64,000 nucleotides of DNA from NCBI GenBank assembly GCA_905147135.1, contig LR990060.1, forward strand, positions 13,842,001 to 13,906,000. Reading direction: 5' to 3'. The notes beneath the pieces were generated by a model. That model saw only the letters and a list, made by a program, of their open reading frames with translations. It did no database searches and was not told the origin of the DNA. Positions 34,242 through 45,208 of the stretch are shown here, piece after piece. A program made the translations under genes and the position numbers. Source of the DNA: Blastobasis lacticolella (lineage: Eukaryota; Arthropoda; Insecta; Lepidoptera; Blastobasidae). The number at the start of each line of letters is the position of its first letter. The first letter of the stretch is position 1.

Positions 34242-34255
34242 GTTTATACAGTTGG
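34242..34255 (-). promoter_or_regulatory. Upstream element of tRNA-Gly gene at 34122
   Basis: CCAACTGTATAAAC on the - strand; TATAAA lies 50 bp from the gene start. Confidence 0.5.
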
Positions 34256-34339
34256 CTTTAGTAAAACATATTCTATCGCATCGCATCATTATCAATAACC
34301 ATTTATTGTCAGACTTGTGGTGCGTCCACATTAGTCGAG

Positions 34340-34600
34340 TTTTTTTTTAAGTTATACGGTAGACCAACAGGCAAGCGGGCTATCACCGCCGCCTATGGAC
34401 ATCAGCAACACCAGGAGTGCTACCAATGCGTTGCCCGCCTCTGAAGAGACCTCTAATATTCTTCTTGAACGATCCCATGTCATAGTCCGAACATTGTGGC
34501 TGGGAGCTTATTCCACATCCAAATCGTGCGAGCGAGAAATGATCTTTCGAACCTTCGCGTGGACATGTCGCAGCCAACTGGTTAAATCAGCCATTTAATG
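34340..34600 (-). repeat. Lb LINE tail, best copy
   Basis: The - strand frame reads DMGSFKKNIRGLFRGGQRIG and then VADVHRRR before its stop, the C-terminus of a CR1/Jockey-like ORF2. Confidence 0.8.
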
Positions 34601-35358
34601 AGAAGGCTAGCCCGTCAATTAAAAGCCGGCATTCAATTAAATGTCTAGGCCCATCATTGATTGTTTATAAACCATTAAACGTTTTACTATTCGGCTTATA
34701 GTAAGCCAGCCCTTTGAAGACGGCTGACGTAAAGTCAGGCAGGTTCTTTAAATTTAGTTCAAATTTTTTCTACTCCAACGCTGGTAGTCACTAAAACAAA
34801 TATGGCGTCAGACTGCTCGCACAGCAAACAATGTTTTTGAATTCGTTTCGTGTTAATTTTTAAAAAAAATTATGACAACATGGATGAATGTGCCTGATAT
34901 TATACCGCCGACTACGAGTTCTCAAGCAAAATTTGAGTCTAATCTGACTGTTATTATTTAGTTTATTTGTGAGAATTTGTTTCTTTTGCTTTGTATTTAA
35001 ATTGACGTGCCTACAATAATAACTTAATAATCTAGTGTAATTTTTTCAGGGTCCGAAAGAAAACCGTGGGCCCCCGAAATCTTTTATCAGTTATGAATAA
35101 AATTCGAAAAACTAGGGTGTCCATAACTTTCAACCAATCCAGATAAAAACAGTGCCGCACAAATACATGTGCATGTTTTAAGAAAAAAAATCTCTATTGT
35201 TCTAAATGCCACAACAGTCTGAGCTGCGTTAATAAATTAGAACTAAATGAACAGTATTTTAAAATTAAAATTAAAATAACTTTAAGTAAGAATTAAGGTA
35301 AATTAATACGTTAATTTTCTTTTTATACATATAATTAGGTCTGTCAAAGTTTTATGCC
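34601..35358. other. Intergenic, no supported gene
   Basis: AT-rich; no recognised feature. Confidence 0.5.
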
Positions 35359-35365
35359 ATTTTAT

Positions 35366-35577
35366 TGCGTTCCGGCTCTGCCTAGCATTGTCGAGCACGG
35401 TTCGGTCGTGGTTGGCGAGGGATACGTTTATCTACAGCCATAGGGCGGTCAGCGTGTCACTGTGTGTTTCCTTCCTACTTTCCTATCCTTTTTGACGATT
35501 GAAAGAGATATTTAATGCCCTAATCAATAAAGAAATTTAGAATTTTTAGAATTTTGAATTTTATATTTAATATTATA
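35366..35577 (+). repeat. AATTTTG-tailed element, forward copy
   Basis: CGTTCCGGCTCTGCCTAGCA to the AATAAAGAAATTTAGAA signal and AATTTT tail. ATTTTAT occurs on both sides, a possible short TSD. Confidence 0.7.
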
Positions 35578-35812
35578 AAATAAGAAAGTTCCTATTATTC
35601 CTATCTATATCTACACAGTCACATCTCTTATATCTAGACACTACTTCTTACTATTAACATTACATAGTAAGAAGTAGACAATAAGTTATAAGTTTAAAGT
35701 TTTTTTTTGTCTTAAATACTATCAATGTTATAGGTATACATCATAGGCATACTCACAATAGAAATAATTGTATATTTACTGAATTTTTGCCTCGAAGAAT
35801 TTCTTTATTAAA

Positions 35813-37773
35813 TACTAGCGGCCCGCCCCGGCTTCGCACGGGTAGTAAACCTTAACAAATTATACACCTGAACCTTCGTCATGAATCACGTTGTCTAAAA
35901 CCGCACTATGTAGTCTGTGTGTGAATACCGCATGAAAATCCGTTTAGTAGTTCTTGAGTTTATCGCGTACAGACTGACAGTAAGACACGCCGTGGGACTT
36001 CGTGTTTATAATATGAAGTAATTATATTATACTTAAGTATGTACTGAGTAGTGTCCCGTTACAAACAGGACACCATATTACGATCACAAAAGTTCCAACC
36101 GTCTCCTCAACCATTTTAGAGGGAAGGGGGCGACCCGGCTCCTGACGGCCGTATTTCTTGACATTGACTCCCCTCCCGTACGTATCCCGTGCTGCCTAGA
36201 TAGCCGAGCGGACTGAGCGGCGAACACGCGACTTTTTTCTAATATTCACATTTTTAAACTCGTGATATCTTTCGAATGGAATGTCTGAATTGAATAATTT
36301 AAAAAGTTATATAAAGGTATTGAAGTAGTCGTGAATATGAAGTAATTGATTTTGATAAGGATTAATACCAAGGTACAAATAAAGAGCGTTTTTTAGCGGC
36401 GGCATTTCAATTAAATTTTCAAAATAAAAGAACACTTATTGTGACATAACTATAATAGTTAGACATATACTGTTGCGACACTTTTTGTAGATAATGATGT
36501 GTTCTGCAAAGTCGTAGTACATTATTTTGTTCTATCATCAATAGTTTTCGCAGCGCACGCGATGTAAGGAATTTTTTGGGTATTTTTCTACACTTTCGGT
36601 TACATTGTTCAAATTTTACAAAGGATCCCTAATTTTTTTCAAAATGAAATGTAGCCTATGTCAAATTGGAAGAATGTAGCATTCTATTGGTGAAAGAATT
36701 TTTTAAATCGGCCCAGTACTTTTTGAGCCTATTCATTACAAACATACAAACATACAAAAATAGGTACAAATCTTTCCTCTTTATAATATTACTAGTGGAC
36801 CCGGCGCGACTTCGTTCGCGTACACCTACTTTACTCCTACCTACCCTCTTTCTACTTGCTTATAAACCTTCCTCTTGAATCACTCGATCTGCTGTGGAAA
36901 CCCGCATCAAAATCCGTTGCGTAGTTTCAAAGATTTAAGCATACAAAGGGACATAGGGACAGAGAAAGCGACTTTGTTTTATACTATGTAGTGATAAGTG
37001 TAGATGTAGATTAAGTATGTACTGAGTAGTGTCCCGTTACAAACAGGACACCATATTACGATCACAAATGTTCCAACCGTCTCCTCAACCATTTTAGAGG
37101 GAAGGGGCCGACCCGGCTCCTGACGGCCGTATTTCTTGACATTGACTCCCCTCCCGTACGTATCCCGTGCTGCCTAGATAGCCGAGCGGACTGAGCGGCG
37201 AACACGCGACTTTTTTCTAATATTCACATTTTTAAACTCGTGATATCTTTCGAATGGAATGTCTGAATTGAATAATTCAAAAAGTTATATAAAGGTATTG
37301 AAATAGTCGTGAATATGAAGTAATTGATTTTGATAAGGATTAATACCAAGGTACAAATAAAGAGCGTTTTTTAGCGGCGGCATTTCAATTAAATTTTCAA
37401 AATAAAAGAACACTTATTGTGACATAACTATAATAGTTAGACATATACTGTTGCGACACTTTTTGTAGATAATGATGTGTTCTGCAAAGTCGTAGTACAT
37501 TATTTTGTTCTATCATCAATAGTTTTCGCAGCGCACGCGATGTAAGGAATTTTTTGGGTATTTTTCTACACCTTCGGTTACATTGTTCAAATTTTACAAA
37601 GGATCCCTAATTTTTTTCAAAATGAGATGTAGCCTATGTCAAATTGGAAGAATGTAGCATTCTATTGGTGAAAGAATTTTTTAAATCGGCCCAGTACTTT
37701 TTGAGCCTATTCGTTACAAACATACAAACATACAAAAATAGGTACAAATCTTTCCTCTTTATAATATTAGTGT
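35813..37773 (+). repeat. Composite ~1 kb repeat in near-identical tandem copies
   Basis: Module 1 (ACTAGCGGCCCGCCCCGGCT, from 35813) is followed by module 2 (36034-36795). A diverged module 1 (ACTAGTGGACCCGGCGCGAC, 36795-37012) follows, then module 2 again (37013-37773). The two module-2 copies differ at about seven positions over 745 bp, period 979 bp. Module 2 contains a tRNA-like segment TAGCCGAGCGGACTGAGCGG. There is no long ORF. Copies end with ATAATATTAG. Confidence 0.85.
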
Positions 37774-38560
37774 AGAAAAGCGATCTTTATTAATTCGTTA
37801 TTTTTTAATTTAAGTACCTAACGTCATCATTGAAGTTGCTAACTCATGGTCACTGTAGCCAAACCCCCAAATCCCCATTAACAAAACGGCTAAATAACGT
37901 TCAGCCAAGTAGCTGAACGTTACATTTAACTACTTGGCTAGTTGTCCTTTAGCCATTCAATTAAATGCCGGCGATAAATTAACGGACTAGCCTACTCATT
38001 AAATGGCTGATATAACCAGATGACTGCGACAGACACAAAAATATGGTCTATGTAGTGGGGATGAGCACCTAACCCGCGGCGGGTGGTACGATGACGGAAC
38101 TGTGCTTTGAGCACCAGATCATAATGTTCCTCAGAACATTCCCCAATGTACGGCCGGTAGAACACACACAGGGAGCCAAAGTCCCTTCTGTCAGTCAGTG
38201 ATTCTAGCCGGCTTGTTAGTATGAGGTAGTCGACAATTTCTACAGCGTGCCTCTATACGGATTGTTTGCTATAATCTCCAGGCCGACATTAGTAACTTTT
38301 AATCTCCAATACATTTTCTTCCAACTTGCCCTCACCGTCAATCATAATACAAATCACACTACGAAAACTGACAGCTTTCTTCTCCTCCTTTAAAGGACAG
38401 ATCTTAAACTTGTCTTATGCTTTGTACTGTTAAATAATGCGTGTTTACCGTAAACATGCCTGTAACAGAAAATAGCGTATAATAAACATCCGTTACGTTT
38501 AAGGACCGATAGCTTTGATGCAGTTATTTTCATCTGGTTAATTAATACCTAATGTTTATA
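37774..38560. other. Intergenic, no supported gene
   Basis: Includes a 17-bp inverted pair near 37893-37940 (CAGCCAAGTAGCTGAACG region). 38060-38260 has LINE-like composition but no readable ORF2 motif. Confidence 0.4.
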
Positions 38561-38566
38561 AAACAA

Positions 38567-38638
38567 TGCGTTGGCCGACAATCAAACACGGTTCAACTGC
38601 TTGGAAGGCAACTTTGCTCACCATTACACCACCAACGC
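38567..38638 (-). pseudogene. tRNA-Gly(TCC) pseudogene
   Basis: The copy is full length and retains anticodon TCC and an intact acceptor stem. The T-arm and B box are damaged: the + strand reads CCGACAATCAAACACGG where intact copies have CCGAGAATCGAACTCGG. The T stem loses pairs and the essential C of TTCGA is gone. A D-arm substitution is also present. It is probably not transcribed. Confidence 0.85.
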
Positions 38639-38929
38639 ATGTAAGTCCTCATTAAAAATTCATAGCTCAAGAACAAGGTCTTAAAACAAACGTAATCTTC
38701 TTTTTGACACAATTTACGCAAATGGTTTGAACGAATTAGTAAATTGATTGTCTGTTGTTTCTGCTCGTAATACTGGCCGCAACACAGAATTGGAAAAAGG
38801 AAGAATAAATCAGCTCCCCAGCTGTCTTTCAGTATTTTAAATAAAGAATGGAACATTAATCAAATCAATGCGTCAACGAAACGTCAAAGTTCGGAGGGAA
38901 TGAAGAAATTGCTGGCCGCTATTAGAATA

Positions 38930-39000
38930 GTCGCAAACAAGCTCACGGCCTGCCTGATGGTAAGCAGTTACCGCAGCCTATGGGCTTTTACAATACCAGT
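38930..39000 (-). repeat. La LINE tail fragment
   Basis: CCTGCCTGATGGTAAGCAGT reads as the complement of the La 3' end. Confidence 0.6.
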
Positions 39001-39299
39001 GATTATTGTGATTCTATGTTTATATTTGTGCTGTTCAAAGTCAGTCAAATATTTTTATTCAAATTGGGTTCACACAAACACTTATGAACGACAATACAAA
39101 AAAAATGCTCTGCGCCACGGTATCGACGAGCCATCAACGGTTGCGGTCGGTTAGTATAGCACGGAAGCAAATGACGCGTATTTCTGATGACCTAGTTGCC
39201 AAAGCTTTAAAAAAAAAGTAACCCTTGTCACCCTACGAAATGATTCGGCCCACCAATTTTTGTCGCATTCACTAGTTGTCGCGGTGGCGGTACATCGGA

Positions 39300-39442
39300 G
39301 TCGCGTGCGTCGCAGTCGAGTTCTGTCGCAGTACGTTCGTCGCAGTACGTTCGTCGCAGTGACGTTCGTCGCAGTGACGTTCGTCGCAGTGACGTTCGTC
39401 GCAGTGACGTTCGTCGTAGTGACGTTCGTCACAATGACGCAA
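39300..39442. repeat. 15-bp minisatellite
   Basis: Consecutive units of CGTCGCAGTGACGTT, about eight including degenerate ones. The 15-bp period keeps a frame open on both strands (VAVTF repeated on the + strand). No gene context supports translation. Confidence 0.85.
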
Positions 39443-39496
39443 GTGTGTATCTCAGTTTTGACTGTTGCGGTCACGTCTGTTAGTGAAACCCTGTAA

Positions 39497-39655
39497 AAAC
39501 CTTTTTACCACCTTCTTGATAAACTCCATGTTGTGCTCTCCAGGGAAACCACTCCAGAGAGCTCATTCCACAGCCATAATGCGTGGGAGACAGTTCCTTT
39601 GTAACCGCACAGTTCGCGACCAATGTCAATGAGGTTCAATGAGGTAAGGATGAAC
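39497..39655 (-). repeat. La LINE tail
   Basis: Complement of the LWNE to EFIKK region (CTCCATGTTGTGCTCTCCAG); 3' truncated. Confidence 0.7.
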
Positions 39656-39978
39656 TCTATGCCGATGGCAAGCGGTTCGATAGAACGTAGTTGTAACTTG
39701 TTTCATGAAAAGGTGCATGTTATGGGCAACAGTTATTTTACCACTACGCATCAGGCTCTGTGCTCGTTTGTCACTTGATCCTTGTCCATAAAGATCCAAT
39801 ATATTTCTATCGTCAGGTAAAAATATTTACCTTGCAGCTTTTGGTTTACGGATATGGGAAAAGGTTCTCATCAATATAATTTTGTCACATCGTTTGACAC
39901 GTTACACGCACATTTGATACGTTATTTTAGGACTCCATTGTATGCGGACGTATTTTTATCTCTATTGGACTAATGGAA

Positions 39979-40045
39979 AACAGGACCGGCCTTTGTGAAG
40001 ATCTCTGGGGGAGGCCTATTCCTAAAAGCGGGCTGATATGATGAA
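39979..40045 (+). repeat. RTE-like LINE tail fragment
   Basis: ACCGGCCTTTGTGAAGATCT to GCTGATATGATGA, a decayed copy of the 19038 family. Confidence 0.75.
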
Positions 40046-40481
40046 TGGGAATACAATCATAACTTTCACAAAACGAAGAGTATTTTAGACAGTCCTATCT
40101 TCTAATTAAGGAGTTTATATTCTTGTGACAAATGATGTTTTAGAATTTATTTGATTTATTGATCACTAGCGACCTGCTCACTAGCCCAGGCTTCGTACGG
40201 GTGTTCTTTATCAAAATAGTATGTATAATACGGACAATTTTATTTATTTAAACTTCATGCACTATTACACACAATGGCGGACTTAAAGCTTCATAGCTTT
40301 CTCTACCTGTCAACCGGAGAGCTGATAGTAAGAAAAATTACAGGGCGGTGCAGGATTATTACAACTCTTCCGGAAGACATTTTCTAAATGATACTGGAAA
40401 CCGCATCCGTTGTGAAGTTTAGTAGGAGTTAGCGGATATACATACAGATAGCCAGATATGTTGTTAGCGATTTTATTTTAT

Positions 40482-41462
40482 ACTAGCGGCCCGCCCCGGC
40501 TTCGCACGGGTAGTGAACCTTAACAAATTAAACACCTGAACCTTCGTCATGAATCACGTTGTCTAAAACCGCACTATGTAGTTTGTGTGTGAATACCGCA
40601 TGAAAATCCGTTCAGTAGTTCTTGAGTTTATCGCGAACAGACTGACAGTAAGACACGGCGTGGGACTTCGTTTTATAAAATGAAGTAATTATATTGTACT
40701 TAAGTATGTACTGAGTAGTGTCCCGTTACAAACAGGACACCATATTACGATCACAAAAGTTCCAACCGTCTCCTCAACCATTTTAGAGGGAAGGGGGCGA
40801 CCCGGCTCCTGACGGCCATATTTCTTGACATCGACTCCCCTCCCATACGTATCCCGTGCTGCCTAGATAGCCGAGCGGACTGAGCGGCGAACACGCGACT
40901 TTTTTCTGATATTCACATTTTTAAAGTCGTGATATCTTTCGAATGGAATGTCTGAATTGAATAATTCAAAAAGTTATATAAAGGTATTGAAGCAGTCGTG
41001 AATATGAAGTAATTGATTTTGATAAGGATTAATACCAAGGTACAAATAAAGAGCGTTTTTTAGCGGCGGCATTTTTATTAAATTTTGAAAATAAAAGAAC
41101 ACTTATTGTGACATAACTATAATAGTTAGACATATACTGTCACGACATTTTTTGTAGATAATGATGTGTTCTGCAAAGTCGTAGTACATTATTTTGTTCT
41201 ATCATCAATAGTTTTCGCAGCACACGCGATGTAAGGAATTTTTTGGGTATTTTTTTACACCTTGGGTTACATTATTGGAGTTTTATTAATGATCCGTAAT
41301 TTTTAAGAAAATATAATATAGCCTATGTCACCCGGGGATAGTGTAGCTTCCCAACGGTGAATGAATTTTTGAAATCGGTCCAGTAGTTTCGAAGCCTATT
41401 CATTACAAACAAACAAACAAACAAAAAATCAAACATTTCCTCTTCATAATATTAGTATAGAC
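40482..41462 (+). repeat. Third copy of the ~1 kb module 1 + module 2 repeat
   Basis: Closely matches 35813-36600, then diverges after about 41268 into a related ending with (AAAC)n and ATAATATTAGTATAGA. Confidence 0.85.
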
Positions 41463-41822
41463 AAAGTAAGGAGAATACGTAATAATACGAGTAAAAAGTA
41501 AAAATACGAGAGTTTTGTCCCGAGGTTCAGACAAAAAACTTTGATGAGATTTGAGATACATATGGCCACACCTTTTTACAAGCTTTTAGTGAAATTTGGG
41601 TCAAATGTTGCAAGCCTAATTTGACCCACTTTCCGGTTCCGGTAAATTTGGTATACATATGTAACTTGAATGATAATGAATTAATATGGAACCATATAGC
41701 TGGTATGACGATAGAGTTGGATGGTGGTAATAGGAACTAATGAACACAACAATATAACCCCATCGTGATTGGTCTCTGGAATAATTAAGGTCTGATAATG
41801 ATGACGGAAGGCCGATGACTTA
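41463..41822. other. No recognised feature
   Basis: AT-rich; the open frame at 41681-41899 (-) is mostly the SINE-A head in reverse. Confidence 0.5.
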
Positions 41823-41823
41823 A

Positions 41824-42176
41824 GAGCGTCGGTGGCCGAGCGGTTAGAGCATGCAACTCGTAAGCCAGAGGTCCCGGGTTCGAATCCCGCTCGGGCCATG
41901 TACCAATGACTGTTTTCTGAGTTATGTACATTAGTTGCATACTAACCGATGCTCTTACGGTGAGGGAAAACATCGTGATGAAACCTGCACATTCAGGCGA
42001 CTGAATGTGTAACCATGATCCAATCTGGTCAGGTTCCCCTGGTAGCAGGGTCATGGAGGTCAAATGGCAGTCGCTCCACTGTAAATACCTGACCTGCCGA
42101 ATCCTGGATCATGGTCAAGGCGGACCCCAGGCCCTCGTGCGCAAGAGCACAACCAGGAAATTAACGCCAAGATGAT
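41824..42176 (+). repeat. SINE-A, full-length copy
   Basis: The tRNA-like head GCGTCGGTGGCCGAGCGG has an A box and a perfect B box (GGTTCGAATCC). The body then runs through GTTATGTACATTAGTTG and CCATGATCCAATCTGG to CATTAACGCC-like sequence (GAAATTAACGCCAAGATGA). A related GACGGAAGGC string flanks both sides. Useful as the family reference. Confidence 0.9.
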
Positions 42177-42640
42177 TATTTATGATTATTAATGAGGACG
42201 GAAGGCATAGGCACTCCTAATCTATCTCAGATGAACCCATCGCGTTTGGGCTCGTTTGATTTGATTTTACAAGTACTCAGACTGATCGTAGATGGTATTC
42301 ACTTAAAATAGAATGCATACAGATTTTGTACTGTAAAATACATCGTTATTGTCCAGTTATTGTAAGTGTAACAATGAAAGCAGCATGAAAAGTAAGGATG
42401 TGAGAATGAACAACTTCAACTAAAAATGTACAACAAAAGTTTTTAGATGTAAACCTTGTATTATAAATTTAAAGTCGATAGTAGTAATTTCTCATTTGAT
42501 AAGCAATATACATTTTACAAACTCGAATGTTCTTTAATTTAATTACGTAAAGAATGTAAATGTAACTCCAGTTTATTCAGCTGAGCACAATGGCACTTAA
42601 GTTTTCTTAACAAAAATAATTAAATTTAAAAGTGGTGGAC
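42177..42640. other. No recognised feature
   Basis: AT-rich unique sequence. Confidence 0.5.
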
Positions 42641-42642
42641 AT

Positions 42643-42752
42643 CGGGAATATTTATTCCCGTTGTCCCCCATTTTACAATTCGGGGGACAACGTAACTTAA
42701 ATTCCCGTTGTCCCCCATTCGGGGGATAGCATTCGGGGGACAATGGGAACGA
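42643..42752. other. Cluster of three hairpins with TTGTCCCCCA stems
   Basis: GGGAATA/TATTCCC around 42644-42659; CGTTGTCCCCCA at 42659-42670 with CGGGGGACAACG at 42681-42692; and TTCCCGTTGTCCCCCA at 42702 with TCGGGGGACAATGGGAA at 42733-42749. This is a compact G/C-rich island in AT-rich DNA. Confidence 0.8.
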
Positions 42753-43157
42753 TCCTGTAAAAGCTTGTTATGAATAAATTATTTCATTTGAGAACTTCGA
42801 TAAATCAATTGTTTAATATGACGGGTCGTTCAACAGCTTGACAACCATTGCTGCCTATAAGCATAGTGCAAGGAAACGACACTGAAACAGATTGACCGAT
42901 TTGAAAGGAAAAACAAAAAAAAATCCTGTAGTGGGAGACTCTGGGCCAGATAACATTGCTTTGAGGTTATGGCGTCCTTGTCATTGTTTATATTGTGCGT
43001 TAATATTGATGACTGTCTGTCAAAGTTTGTTCCTTCGTCATCCGCGAGCAATCTTATCTGGCCCCGGGTCCAGGAGACCACATTGTTTCACTGACTTGCC
43101 ACGATTTTGTCAAACCTCGTCCGCTACTTCGACAATAAACAATAAACATAATCTTGT

Positions 43158-43482
43158 AGTTAATGTCCCGGTTGTGCTCTTGAACATGAGGAGCCGGGGT
43201 CCGTCTTGACCATGATCCAGGATTTGGCGATCAGGGTATTACAGTGGAGCTACTACCATCTGATCTCCGTGACCCTGCTACCAGGGGAACCTGACCAAAT
43301 TAGATCATGGTTACAAATTCAGTCGCATGAATGTGTTGGTTTCATCACGATGTTTTCCCTGACCGTAAGAGCATCGTTTAGAGTTCAACTAATGTTCATA
43401 ACTCAGAAAAGAGTCAAGATTCGAACCCGGTATCTCTCGCTTACGAGTCTGATACTCAACCTCTCGGCCACCGACGCTCTTC
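43158..43482 (-). repeat. SINE-A copy
   Basis: Reverse, near full length, from GTTAATGTCCCGGTTGTGC to the CTCGGCCACCGACGCTC head. Confidence 0.85.
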
Positions 43483-43989
43483 GACACTAAGAATGAACAA
43501 ATATTGTGTTCAAAGCACAGTATAGGACATAAACGTACAGCGTTATGTCACGCCATTAAGTCTGTAGATTTATTATGTGTCCCGTGCCTTCTCTCCGTGT
43601 TATTGGCGTATTCGGTTGAAGAACACATGTGTTAAGGAGAAAACGAAAATAAATGGGCGCGAGCCACCTTGTTATTATGTGGAATTCGTCACAGTGACGT
43701 AGGAATTGGTAAATTGGGTATACTGTTTTTGAAATGTACCAATTATTGACTTAGAAAAAAATTATGAGTTGGAATTCATACTTTATTATTCATTAAGAAA
43801 GCGAAAGTTGGGTATGGCAACCATGAGAGAAGCATGAAAGAAGTATGAAAGTAACACGAAGTGAATGCAGTAGGAAGTAATGATGTATGGAATGTGTGTT
43901 TATGGAAGATAAAATACGGAATACTATAATAAGGGAACATGATGAAGTGAAGGAAGATTTAATAACTAGAGTAGAGAAAGGAATGCTTA
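43483..43989. other. No recognised feature
   Basis: No gene or family recognised; a purine-rich stretch lies at 43795-43985. Confidence 0.45.
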
Positions 43990-44336
43990 TGATCTGTTTT
44001 TTATGACATACGATAGGCAAACAGGCAAGCGGGCCACCTGATGGGATGTAGTCACCACTGCCTTAGACATAAGCAACGCCAAGAGTAACGCCAATGCGTT
44101 ACCCACCTCTATAACACGTAGCTCTGACAGCAAAAAGACAAAAGCCACTCCACTGCCAAAGCCACGGTTCCCCAAACCCCCACCCCATGGAGCACTGGAA
44201 ACCTTACTCACCGGCAGAAACACAATACTATTTAAAAGAGTATTATTAAGCTGCGATATTTTGTAAGGTGGAGGTACTTCCCCAGTCGGGCGGCTCCAAT
44301 TCGAACGAGATACCCCGCTATGCCCTACCTCTCTTA
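43990..44336 (-). repeat. Lc LINE tail
   Basis: Longest Lc copy together with 58985; runs from the GGCAAACAGGCAAGCGGGCC block to the GGGCGGCTCCAATTCGAACG block. Confidence 0.75.
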
Positions 44337-44342
44337 GTTTAA

Positions 44343-44608
44343 ACTGACTTGTCTTATTTGGTAAACAAACAATGCCCAAAATCTCGACTAGCCGTATCAA
44401 TCACGCTACGTATATTGTGTATAGATGTCGAGCACTATACAAGAAACACATAGAATGTGAATTCCAACGAATACTGCTGCACATTATCCATTTAAATACA
44501 TAATTGTGTCTTTTGTTCTTTTATATTTCTCTGTATATCATTATTGTGTACAATAAACAGTTAAATAAATAAATAAATAATTTCCTTAACCAAATAAGAC
44601 AAGTCAGT
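44343..44608. mobile_element. MITE with 20-bp perfect TIRs, copy 2, carrying a nested LINE tail
   Basis: ACTGACTTGTCTTATTTGGT at 44343-44362 is the exact reverse complement of 44589-44608. The interior matches the copy at 27175 except for an inserted LINE tail. Confidence 0.85.
44506..44576 (+). mobile_element. LINE 3' tail nested in MITE
   Basis: Same type as 3541 (GTGTCTTTTGTTCTTTTATA to (AAAT)n), between ATAATT at 44500-44505 and 44577-44582. Confidence 0.75.
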
Positions 44609-44641
44609 CTGGACAGATTATAGTTGGTTTTGTTGATAAAC

Positions 44642-44860
44642 TCACTCAGAAACGTTACTGTGGAGTCTCACAGTGCGTGCGAACGCACAGGGTTCTGACT
44701 GTCAATAATTGAATGGCGATTGGCACTATGCGTCCGTCAAATTAAACGAAATTGACCAATCTTAGAGCCGTATTGAAAGCAGTGCGTTCACTGAGCAGAG
44801 GAGCACTGTAAGAACGCATAGTAAAGCTACTTTTTAGACAAGCATTGTTTGTGATTGAAT
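44642..44860 (+). repeat. Ld-type LINE segment
   Basis: GTCTCACAGTGCGTGCGAAC to TAAGAACGCATAGTAAAGCT; the uninterrupted counterpart of 17256-17790. Confidence 0.65.
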
Positions 44861-44881
44861 CTCCTCTTATTTGTAAGTAAT

Positions 44882-45208
44882 TATGGCGTAAATGTCCCGG
44901 TTGTGATCTCACACACGAGGGCCCGGGGTCCGCCTTGACCATTATCCAGGATTTGGTAGATCGGTAATACGTGGAGTGACTGCCATATAAACTCCATGAG
45001 CCTGTTAAAACTTGACTAGATTGGATCATGGTTTTAGTCGCCTGAATGTGCAGGTTTCACCACGATGTTTTCCCTCACCGTAAGAGCATAGGTTACTGTG
45101 CAACTAATGTACATAACTCAGGAACGAGTGATCGGTACAAGCTACACTGGGTTGCGAACCCGGTACCTCGGGGTACGAGTTGGACCTCTTAACCATAAAT
45201 CGCGCTCT
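44882..45208 (-). repeat. SINE-A copy
   Basis: From ATGGCGTAAATGTCCCGG to the diverged head AACCATAAATCGCGCTC. Confidence 0.8.

Noticed and set aside
39151..39474. Frame with repeated TNVTA residues
   Set aside because: It is only the 15-bp minisatellite read in frame; no gene context.
41824..41898. tRNA gene with good A and B boxes
   Set aside because: It is the head of SINE-A: the body is shared by many copies, the acceptor stem does not pair and there is no terminator after 75 nt.
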